This document shows, one piece after another, positions 34,801-46,800 of a stretch of 64,000 nt of DNA. The notes under the pieces were generated by a model. That model searched no databases. It worked only from the letters and a program-made list of their open reading frames with translations, and was not told the DNA's origin. Position numbers and translations under genes: made by a program. Each line of letters opens with the position of its first letter. Position 1 is the first letter of the stretch. Origin of the DNA: Arcuatula senhousia (taxonomy: Eukaryota; Mollusca; Bivalvia; Mytilida; Mytilidae); NCBI GenBank assembly GCA_963971305.1, contig OZ020307.1, positions 63,981,702 through 64,045,701 on the forward strand, in the 5' to 3' direction.

Positions 34801-37800
34801 AACCCGCCGCGGCATTTGCTCCACCACCTCCTCCTCCACCTCCGATCCCGCCTCCCGGATCCTGGTCTCCTCCCAAGAGGAAGATTAAGGTAGGAACTAA
34901 CATGTTAAATTTACATTAACTTAAGTTATGTACACTTATTGCACCAAAAACTAACATGGACACTTTTAAAATTGAACTGCAATGTATGTACATTCGGGTG
35001 ATTGCACATTCACTGCACAGTTTATGAAAGAATTTGACTCAATACCGAGCAATTAAGCAATAAAATAGCATTTTAAAAATTTCATTATCAATAAGGACGA
35101 ATGATAAAAAACTTTATTAACGTGATGTCTCAACCCTTTTTGCTATTGAACTCTTCAATTTGTATATGAAATTCAGTTACTGACATTTTTTTCGGACGTA
35201 GTAAAAGCCCAAACGATCGAACGGAAATTGATATGGTTTTTAGGATATTTTAATTCGCTTAATTTTGACTTTCTCCAAAAAAATTTGAAATGCTTTCTGG
35301 TTATATAATTGTAATGCTGCATTTTCACGATTGTAAAACCTGGCATTCAGCACATGTAAATTAATCACAAAGCATGCACAGACATACCAAACGTTTTTGC
35401 TGTAGACATGGAAGATGATGATAAATATAGACGGCCATTGATCATCGAACAGTACAATGATAATACCACCTGTTTGGCAGGCATATTTTGGCAAACATGG
35501 TTATGTCGAACTAAGATAATGGCATCAATATGTGATTTTTAGAAGCGCTTTCTGATAGGCAATGATTTACACGTACTTCAAGTTTTTGTATAACATTTTA
35601 TTTAGATTTTGCCAACTAAATAAATGCAAAATCTTCAATGTTTTTTTTTCATTTGTTACATGTATATTAAATCATGTATCGCTATATGCATGATATGGAT
35701 GTGTTGCTATGATAAAGTTGAAAGCAAAAGTTTATGACCAACTGAAAGCACAATAGATTTATACAGTTTGTGTGTAAATTAAAAAAAAAACAAATGCTCA
35801 TTAATCATTAAAAAACGGACGTCGGTTGAAAGTTCATGCTGTATGTTCTTGTAACTCAACAGGTACCCTCAGCCGAAGATGAACAGGCAAACCAACAAAA
35901 GGTCCCGGATGCCGTTCTCAATACGATGCTTAAACAGCAAGGCAGTGGCCAACCAAAACCCTTCGCTTACTTCACTGGTGGAATTGACCTTAAAGAGTTC
36001 AAAAAGAAAAAGTAAGATATTTCTAAGACATGTAGAATTAATACATCAGGCCACTGTATATATGCATTCAATAGACCTGTATAGAGGATCATGTATCGTA
36101 ACGGATTCCTTTGGACGTTGAAGGTACTAGTAGTTTATATGCAAGCGTAGCGAGCTCTCTTTTATAGAAAATCTGCCAAATTGCACGAGACTCCAAGTAC
36201 TTTGAAATAAACTTCTTTCTGGCTTAAACATTTGGGATTCTCTGAAATTTGGACTTGCAGAAATTGGCGGTAAATAGTAACACATCGCCCAAATTATCTC
36301 GTCCCATTGAATGGATTTTTTGTCCCCCACCGCAACGCAACGAAGGGACCTAATAATGGTCTCCATCCGTCCGTCCTTCTGTCCGTCCAAATTTTCTACA
36401 ATGTAGGAGTTATGGGACTACATATATATCGACTTTGTTCATATTAGGTCACAGGAACGCTTAGTGAGCGCAACTCCTCTTAGTCTGCTCAACGGATTTT
36501 GATGAAATTTTGTAAGATATATTCTTTGTCATGATATGTTGTTGATCATATCGCATCGCCATTTTCATTCGACAAATTTTATAGGAATAACTGGACTTTA
36601 TCGACTTTGTTTAAATGAGGTCATAGGAACACTTTGTGAGAGCAACTCCTCTGAGACCGCTCAACAGACTTTGGTGACATTTAGTAGAACTGATTGTTAT
36701 GATATTTAGTTGACCATATCGCACCACCATTTTGATTTGACAAATTTTATATGTGTTATGGGACTTTATCGACTGATCATGGACACTTTTGTTCATTTTA
36801 GGTTATAGGAACACTATGTGAGCGAAACTCCTCTGAGACCGCTAAACGGATTTTGATGGAATTTTGTAGGATTGTTTGTCATGATATGTAGTTGATCGTA
36901 TCGCACCGCCATTCATTTAAATTCAACAAATTTTATAGGCGTTATGGGAGGTAATCGACTGTTCATGAACACTTTGTGAGCGCAGATTTTGATGAAAGTT
37001 TGTAGAATTGTTTGTTACGATATGTATGTATCGCAATGAAATTTTAATTCAGGAAATACAATGCCAAAAACGGGTATAAAACGGTTAATTTGGTTATGCT
37101 GTATATTGATATTTCAAGGAGTAACCTTTGAATCAAAACATTGGCAGATCACAAACCGAAAAATTCGAATGAAAAGAACTCAAAACCAAAAAGCCAAATC
37201 CCGCACCAAGGATATCGACCATGTGTATTACAAGGAAAGAAACCTGGTGTTTTAAACAATTTTGAATTAAACAATCGGAAATTTCAATGACAAATAATAT
37301 TAATTTGAGTAAATCTTAAACTTTAATGCGGTGGCGGGGGATATTGGCTACTTGTAGCAATCTTGTTTTTAGCTCACCTGGCCAAAGGACATTTGAGCTT
37401 ATGCCATCACTATATGCATCCGTCTTCGTCCGTCGTCTGTAAACATTTTCAAAAATCTTTTTGTCTGAAACAACTGAACAAATTTGTCTGAAACGTGATA
37501 GGTATGATATATGTCATGTTGGCTACAATCGATCCTCAATATTAATTGATCTGATAAAAAAACATGGCCACCGTTACTAAAGATAGAATGGGGATAAAAC
37601 AGCAGTTTTTTGCAAATGACTCAAAAACGGTGACAGATATCAAAATTCTGGTATAGTGATCAGCACGTCTCGTTCTACCTACCATAAAACTTTGAAAAAA
37701 AAAATCCAACAAACCATGTGGGAGTAATTGCCCCTGTTCTTGATTTTTTATATCTAAAAAAACTATATAAGATTTTGAAGTTATTTCAACTGCATATTGT

Positions 37801-40800
37801 TCATCTAAGTAAGCTGTACAAAGTGTCCATTGGGTCGAAATTGTCAGATGACCCGATATAGGGGTTTTTGCCCCTTTAATGCCAAACTAGTGAATTTAGC
37901 ATGATAGGTTAAAACGAAAGACGATAGGGAAAAGGTTTTGCTTGTTTCAATCTTCTGCTATTTGAGATCTACAAGAAGCAGAGGTACTAATGGGGTATCC
38001 GAATATCAAAAGTCCGAAAGGGCAGAGACAAAACCAGTAAACACCAACAGGAACGGGACAAAAACAGACAACATGTAAAACATGGAAACACAAAATAACT
38101 GAATATCAATCAACAACGCGATTTCCAGTCGAAACAAGAGTGAACTCAGGTGCTCCGGAAGAGTAAGCAGTTCCTGCTTGCTATAGCACACCGTCGCGTT
38201 GCCAATAGTCCATTCAGCGTGTCAAATCCGGTAAAGGACAAAACAACACCCTATGACAAACCAACATCTGCAGTCAGATTATCCATTAGGTCAATATTGT
38301 CAGATGACCCCTTGTAAGTGTTATGGCCCATTAAACGCCAAAATAGTGGATATAAGCTTTAAAGTATGTAAACAATAGGAGATAGGGAAAAGGTTTTGCT
38401 TGTTTAAATGTTCAGCTAATTGAGCTTTACATAATTTACAATTTGGTTAAAATTGTCAGATGACCCCTTATAGGGGTAATAGCCCCTTAAACCCCGAAAG
38501 TAGAGGTTTTGGCTTGTAGTTTGTGAACCATAAAAGATTGGGAAAAGGTTTTGCTTGTATGCTTGATTGTTCAGCTAATTGAGCTTTACTAAATTGTCTA
38601 TTAGGCTAAAATAGTCAGATGACCATTATGGGAGTTACGGCCCCTAAAATGCCAAAAATAGTGGATTTTACGTGAAATATTGTGTGTGTACCATAGAAGA
38701 TCGTGCCATACTTTTGCTTGCCTATTTGCTCAGCTTTATAGAGCTTTCCAATGATTTCATGTCATGACGGCAATGTTTAATATGCGAGTGAAGCGAAGCT
38801 CACTATTGTACAGAGTCTGCCAAATTGCACGAGACTCAAAATACGATGGTTGAAAATAAATTCTGTCTCGCTACTCGGAATGCATTGGAAATTTACGAAA
38901 ATAGTGGGTCTCGTGTTAGCGAGATTCTTTATTTTCGCTTATTTATTTACAAACGGTAACAAAACAAAACCTTTTCTTGTTGTTAATGACAATAACTTTC
39001 TCAATAAATAATAACTATCTAACGAACGAACACTAGTACTAGTTGTTTTGGTTTTACAGAAATATGACTTTCACTCGCGAGAATTCGTGACCTTTTACCC
39101 ATAGTGAGGGGGGGGGGGGTAGGAGGGGGTCTGATCCCGGAATCCCGAACTAATTTTTACAAAATCCCGTCATCCCGACTTAAAAATGAGAAAATCCCGA
39201 AGCCCGGTAAACTTGATATAATTTTATCCCGAAATCCCGGAATCCCGAGCTTAAATATGGCCAATCCCGGTGTCCTGAAAAAGGTCTTACCCCCCCCCAT
39301 AGTGCATAGTCATGCGCAGAAAATGGTGGGAGTTCTGTCAATCAATTTTCGGAACTTTTCATATCACAGATTCATTAAAATAAAGTGATCAGCAACTGTT
39401 TTTCTACATATTTATGATAATTTGATCCTACCTGATCTGAAAATAAAATCCTAATCAGTAATCCATCCTTATCCTATGTGGTCCCTCAAACTGACAAAGT
39501 TAAATGATCATTTGGGTACGTCGTCATTTGCCACCAGGTTTTAAATCAATTTTCTGCAGACAGTACTTGGCAATAATAGATACGGGTATACAAAAAATAT
39601 AACAAAACCTGGCAGAAGTGCGGTGACATTTTGATGTCGTCTGCTTGTCGAATGATATGATGTGACTGAAGGATCGATTAAGTTATGGATGATGTTGTCC
39701 CAGCCGCAAACCATATTTTAGCGTTTTTATGGATAATACATTTTTTTCAAATAAATTATAAAATTTTATCCAAAAGTGGACCCTCTTAGCTATTGATCCA
39801 GCCGAGGGTATTTTGACATATTTCAAGATCCAATCAAGGTTAAACCTAGTTTTGATTGCACCTATTTTATTGATTTTGTATCTTCGCGAGCTTTTAGGGC
39901 AGAGCCATCATCATATTATCTGTTACATTATTCATTGAAGCCGGGTGAGCGATTCAGGCTCACAGAGCCACTTGTTTGTATCTACGCGAGCTTTTAAGGC
40001 AATGTCTTTCTCGTATTAGTAGCTATCGGGATCCGTTGGGTTTTGTATAGAATTGTATTACTGTTAAAACGGACATGAAAAATTATATGGTGTGATAAAC
40101 AAAAGATTATAGTTTCAATAAATCCATGATCTTCTCTTTTTTTAGCCGACCGCCTCCAAAGGTGATGCCAAAGAACTACAAAGGTCCCGAAGTTGGTGAC
40201 GATAACCAACCGGAAGTTGCGTACAGTAAACCAAAACCCGTGAGACAGCCTCAGGCTGGTCCATACAAACACGTGCAATACAACAATCCCATCAACGTTT
40301 ACTCTCGAGATAATGCAGAGGACGCTCTGAGAACACAGAGTCAAGGGGCGGTAACTTCTGTTTCTGGGTAAGAAATGGTGCATACTAATCTTTTTAGGAG
40401 TGTTTTATTCTTAACCTGTTTTCATGATTGCGTTCAATAAAAACATTAATGATAACTTTTGTTAACACAGTTAACTATCAACCTCGTTGAGAGAAAGGGA
40501 ATGTTTTAACCTGAGTTTTGATATGGTTTTAAACCTGCATTTCAATGTTGTTATATCATGCTCATTCTTCATATTTTTTGCGCATCATTATTTTAATTTT
40601 TGATGGATTAAATTCATATGTATACCAACGCGCTGTAATCAAAATCCAGTGTTTAAAATTGAGATAAACATTTATTGGCAACACTCATAAAGCAAGCTAG
40701 ACATTTATTTGTTACAGAAGGCGGGGTCGTAGATGTTCCGAGTCTGACACCCCTCAATACAACTACGTAGTGCCAGTAAGAACCATTCGGTGAGAATTGG

Positions 40801-43800
40801 CTATAAACATAGTCACGACGCATGCGTAAACGTCTCAATTAGTGTTTAGATTAGCTCAAGGTTCTATGAAACTCTCTTTCTTACTGTCGTTTTAGTCAAA
40901 ACATATCTGTAGTTTCTCAAAAACTGTATTGTCTCACGGTCTTACATGTATATGCTAAGGTTGGGCTGAGTGACTTAATCTGATATACTGCTAACATTGA
41001 CAAAAGGGCCATTTATATAGTTTCTGTGCTTTTCATGTTGTTGTAACTCCACCTTGATATGAGAATAAGTGATCACCCGTTATTAATTGAAAGAGGCAGA
41101 TATACAAAAATACCTAGAAATCTTAAATTATGCAATTCATGGAACGAAATTGAAGATGAATTCCACTTTATATTGAAAATGCACTTTGAATGAAAATTTA
41201 CAAAAAGATTTTTTAAAAGCCTTAGATATTTTTGATCAAATGAATGAAGAAGATAAACTGAAATATATATTGAATCCGGATTCAAAGGAACATGTGAGAT
41301 TGCTGGGCTCCTTTTTGAAACAGTCTCTTTCACTGAGGACAGGGGGCAATAATATTTCTTAATTGTTTCTTAGTTCTGAATGTTTGTTTTGTTTGTAGCT
41401 ATTGACCCCATTGGGGTGTAATTTGCTCAATAAACTTATGACTTATGATATGCAGCGATTCAATAAATATATATATTTAAGTATTCCAGATTTACTCCCT
41501 TTTTCAAGTATTTTGGTAAATACACATTCCATTACATGTAGGTGGTTTCATTTTCCGCGCATCACACGCACATTAGCAAAACTTATTCAAGAGGCACGTG
41601 CACGCGAGCATTTCTATCAAGCACTCCAACAAGTACTTGTAGGTTTTTACTGAAATCAAACCAAACTATATGCATTCCCAATGATATCCATCTGTATTCA
41701 AAATTCACTTAGTTTTCCATTTGAACATCTTTCCTTGGAAACTTACGCTTCGAACTTCCGGTCATGATTTTAAGAACATGGATGCATAGAGTTCTGGAAA
41801 CACACAAAATATACTTTAAATAGTTGTCTGTTTATATGGGATAATTCTGAAATTCACTGGTATATGGGTATCCTTAATTCTATTTATGTGTAGTCTCAAA
41901 TGGAACACGAATTTAAGGCTGACGAATTCAAATGATTAGGCGCGTGCATTTGTGAATCGAATAAGCGATATGCACGTACTCTACAAATTATTTTAATGAA
42001 TGTTTAACGTCCAAGGAATGTAAAAGTAGATCACTTGAGATTATTAATTTATGGACGGAAACACCAGCATGTATATATAGTTACAATCATAGTGTTAGTC
42101 AATAAACTCTAAAGTTTGGTTCAAACGGATTATTTTAATACTGGTAGTAAGACATATATTTTAGTGAATGTATATTGTAGATGTAAAAATAATATTTGAC
42201 ATTCTTCTTTAGCTTTCAGTGATTTTTTCTGTTTACTTAACTTTAATATTTTTAAATGAATATACAAAAGTCTGTATATTTTTGAAATAATTTTTGCATG
42301 AATTTTAACGACTTGTAATATGTATGGTAAGTTTTCACTCAAAGTTTGGAAAGTACTAAAAAGTTTACAAAACACGATTGTAACTTTTCACCGCAATGCC
42401 ATTCGTGTTCTACGCAAATGGTACTTGACTAATCATACAACTGTGTACAGTGCTGGTTGGCAAACTATGCACTTTTCAATCATTCAAAGAAGTCTTTCGA
42501 ATATACAACATAGCATGGGTGTAAGTAGAATTTGTGTTTATTGTATACAGAAGTTGGTTAGCAGGCGTCACTACAAACAATTTACATTTTAAATACCTCA
42601 GAAGACGTCACACATGGGAGCACACACATATGCAATCCTTAAAAAGTTACATTTTTTTTGTTATTTTAGAATGCCAGATAAGAAGTCAGCAGACATAGAA
42701 AAATCCGCAGTGTATAAAATGATTAAAGAAAGCGAGTCTTCAGGTAAGAGTGACGTCCCCTTGTGCCCAGTTCCGGATTATTCACAGAAGCAAGGCTTGT
42801 CATTTCTACTGTTACAAACTCTGTACGATGAAACAGAAAACGGTCAAAGGGAGACAACTGATAAGAGTAATATTTCAATTTTATCCCATATCTTTAAATT
42901 TATCATTTTCTTCTTATACCCTTTATATCCAACTATGATAGATACGTTTAATTTATATCTGCTATTATTTACTTAACCTTTAATAATGAGACCGCTTTTA
43001 TTAATATCATTTATATATCATTTTTATAAAAACAATAACATGATAATGCCTCCTGCATGTTTATGGACCCTTTACGTATTTATGTAGCGTTTAGCTATTT
43101 GCTTGCAATGTGCCTCCACTTTAACTATAAGTTTGCTTATAGCAGCTTTTATTAACATTAATGCATTTTGAAAGAATTAGTTTTCGCAACATATGTATGT
43201 TGCACAAGTGACCTTTAGGGAAAATCTTGGCACTGTTCTTTGTCTTGCGCCACGTAGTGTCATACGCATGTCTTAGCTAGTTGGTCTTGACTAACGCAAG
43301 GACGCATTAAGTCATAACTACTAGAACTTAAACATAATGATTTTCCCCCACTTCGGGGAAGGAGACCATATGTAGTTGTCCAGAATTTTTTATCCTCACA
43401 TTTTTATGGGTTATGGCCCTATGATCCTGTCAGTACGGACAGTACAACTCCTCTGAAACTGTGGAACCAAATCAAACGCAACTTGTAGAAAGGACACCGT
43501 GTGTAGTTGTGCATATTACCAGGAAATGTTGATCCTCAAAGCACAGGGACTTGCTCCCCTCTATCAATATTTTGTTAGAGTCAAATGTGCGGTACGAAAA
43601 ACACGTGTTATTTTCTTACCGCACATTGACTCTAACAAAATATTGATAGAGGGGAGAAGGTCCATGTGCTCAAAGTTTTGTAAAATTACAGCCCTTTGAA
43701 CTTAGAAATGTTTTGAAAATTTCCATTTATCACCTGTCGGTGCAACTTTTCTGAAATAACTGATAATTCAACGAAACTTGATATGTAGGAAGGACACTAT

Positions 43801-46800
43801 ACGTTGCTGTTCATATTACCGGAAAATTTTGATTGGCGTTCCGGATATTTGAACTTTGAAATATGGGGAAAACGAGGGGGGGAGTAACAAACTTAAAATT
43901 TTTAAATGTATTATTTTGCTCATATCATTTCTTTTATGTCGTAGTGCATTAACATAATTATATAGTGTTAGCACTTTTATATTTGATATATGCAAGCATC
44001 AATTTATATTCAAATATATGCAATATATTTTCTTAAAATACTTAAATGATTTATTTTCATTTTGTTTTTGTGATAATAACTAATTTTAGATTTATTTGTG
44101 ATACATATGATGTAGAATTAAAAAAAAATGAACTTAAATACTATCTTGTAGTTATTTATTAGCTTTATCATTTTTCATATGTTTTACGAATGTGGCATGG
44201 TGTGATTTTAAAGTTCGTTTGTGTTTGCAACATATGGCTTATTTGCATCTAGGAAGCTTACGATATTTTCCTAATAACGTCATCATTTCCTGCTTTCCTA
44301 GGTGCTCCACGTAAGAAGCATCAACCACGTGATCCGCTATTACGTCACAATTCAATAGATGATGAAATGACATTTTCTGGTTTGAACAAGAAGACGGACA
44401 TCCCATCAAAAGCTTTTCATAAGTTGGCCCAAATATCGAACCAAGACGATGACCAAACAAATGGTCAGCACCAAAATGCTTATGATAGATACAGAGAAGA
44501 CGGTAGGTTTCACTGTTAAAATAAAATTTAGATTATAAAAAGTACTCATTAAAGAAATCTAACGTTAAGCCATAAATAACATCTTCTCTTCCCAAGATTA
44601 TTGATGTATTTGCATTTTTTAAATGTCCATGATAATGCCACTACCAGCATTACCACAATGGATTCACTAATAAATACAGTAGCAAAAATACTATAACTAC
44701 TTCATTTATTTTCAAAAAGATAATGCATTGTTTTGGATAGTCATACTCTCGACAATTTTAAAAGACGCTTGGCTGTAAATCGGGAATTGTCAATGCATAT
44801 CCAGAAATTTGATGCATTTTTTTAATTTGCATATTTTAATATCAGGAACGGTTCCGGTCCAGAATTTTTTATAGAGGAACAATAGCAACTTATGAAATTT
44901 TCAAAAATTATCGATAAATATGTGTTACAGACACGATTCGCATGTTAAATTTCAATCAACACACAAGTTTCAATAATTTGAGACCCCTCCTAACAATGTC
45001 GGCTAAAATTTCAAGGTTCCCTGTTCATTTAAAATTTCGAAGCGTAGCACTCTTCACAAAGCAGTATAAAGTCTTTGGAAAAATGGCTGATATTGTAGAA
45101 AGTCCAACATTAAACTTGAAATAGTTCAAGCTGACTCGCATGTAAACAAGGTTCGCATATTGATTTCTAGAGATCAACTAAGGTTAAACAAGACACAATA
45201 AGGCATTCAAACCTTATCTTTAAACTGTAGGTTCCTCGGGCGTACAAAGATTGCCTTATTCTTCACCTTGAGTTCAAAAGACTCAGAGAATTTTAATCAA
45301 ATTTGTTAAAATAAGTTTGTTTTTAACCGCCAGGAAACTTTAGGAAGTTCATAAAAGGTTCTAATTTACATCTGTAACGGATGAGAACCGAATATTTTCC
45401 GTATTTTCAATACATGCTGTAAGAACAAGGAATGCAAAGGCGAGGGGGATTTGAAATGTCACGTGACTTATATTTCATTTGCATACATGAATATTAATTA
45501 GGCAAAGCACTGTTCATTTCTGGATATGGACAGCAAAAGGCATGTGAATTGGATGATGTCAACTGCTTTAAAATCGCGTTGAGTTGAAGTGAGTTGGTTT
45601 GCTTCGTCTTGTATTTATGCAGCAAAGCTTTATTCCCACCGTCCATGTATGATAAATTGTCTTGTTCCATTTCAAGAGTGTCATTTGTATTTCTTGGCTA
45701 ATTTGAAGAGAATTTTTTATCTTGACATTTTATTTACCTGCTCATGTTCGAATAACCCCATTTAACATTTTTATAAAATTATTTTATTCAATTATCTACT
45801 TACTGTATAATACCTTTTCAGATGACGATGAAGGCACCGTAGGAAAATACGAGCAAGGTTCTATCAGATATACCGGAAAACATATACCATCACCATCCTT
45901 TAAGGTTCTCCAAAGACTTGCCAAATGTGAAGATGATGAACAATCTGGTATGTACCACCTTTGTCATTCTTTATTTCGTTGTTCTATTCTTTCCTTCATT
46001 GATGTCGTTCAGTCCAGTTTATCCACGTCGCAGTTGTCTTTCTTTGTTGCTTCGAATGTTTTTTTATATTTATTCACATTTGTACACCAAATCCTCTGTC
46101 AATCACACTGGCTTATAGTCAAGCAGATTCACTACCTGTTAACAAAAGAACATTGTGCTCTTTAACAACAATGCAAAATTATTATAACATGCGTCCAAGT
46201 CGTCAAAATAGTTTTTAAATGTTACAGACCCTCTAAAATTCAAACTAACCACACGCACGATGAACGCACGCACGATGAGCGCACGATGAATGCACGATGA
46301 GCGCACGATGAACGCACGATGAGTGCACGATGAACGCACGATGAGTGCACGATGAGCGCACGATACACGTTCCACGCACGATGAGCGATGAGCGTTTAAT
46401 CACTCACACGCACGATTGAATCGCTCAAATACACGATTGGGGAATTCACACGATTAACCACTCAAATGAACGTTACACGATGAGCGATGAACGTTTAAAC
46501 GCTCACACGCACGTTGAGCGACGAACGTTGAATATCCATGCAGAGAAAATAAAAACACGTTTTAGTTATAGTTTTCAGATACAGTACTAGCCTACAAGTA
46601 ATTGTAGAATTATAAATGTAAAATGATTTTTTTCGTTTTTATTTTCATATATTTTTATCATAATTACTATTAATGATATAAAATACCTTTTTATTATTTT
46701 TTTTATTTATTTGTTTATTTTTTTAATTATTATATATTTTTTTCAAATTTTTAATTATTATATTTTTTTTCAAATTTATCTAATTATTTATTTATTATTG

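Noticed and set aside
33450..34893. Several 60-110-residue ORFs overlapping Zasp exon 3 on both strands
   Set aside because: Shadows of the biased coding sequence; no splice or family support.
41402..41653. ORF of 83 residues after a LINE tail
   Set aside because: No recognisable domain, and it begins inside the LINE 3' tail.
46139..46375. Minus-strand ORF with AHRALIV repeats (also 52514-52696)
   Set aside because: Generated by the 11-bp minisatellite, whose three-unit period of 33 bp keeps a frame open.
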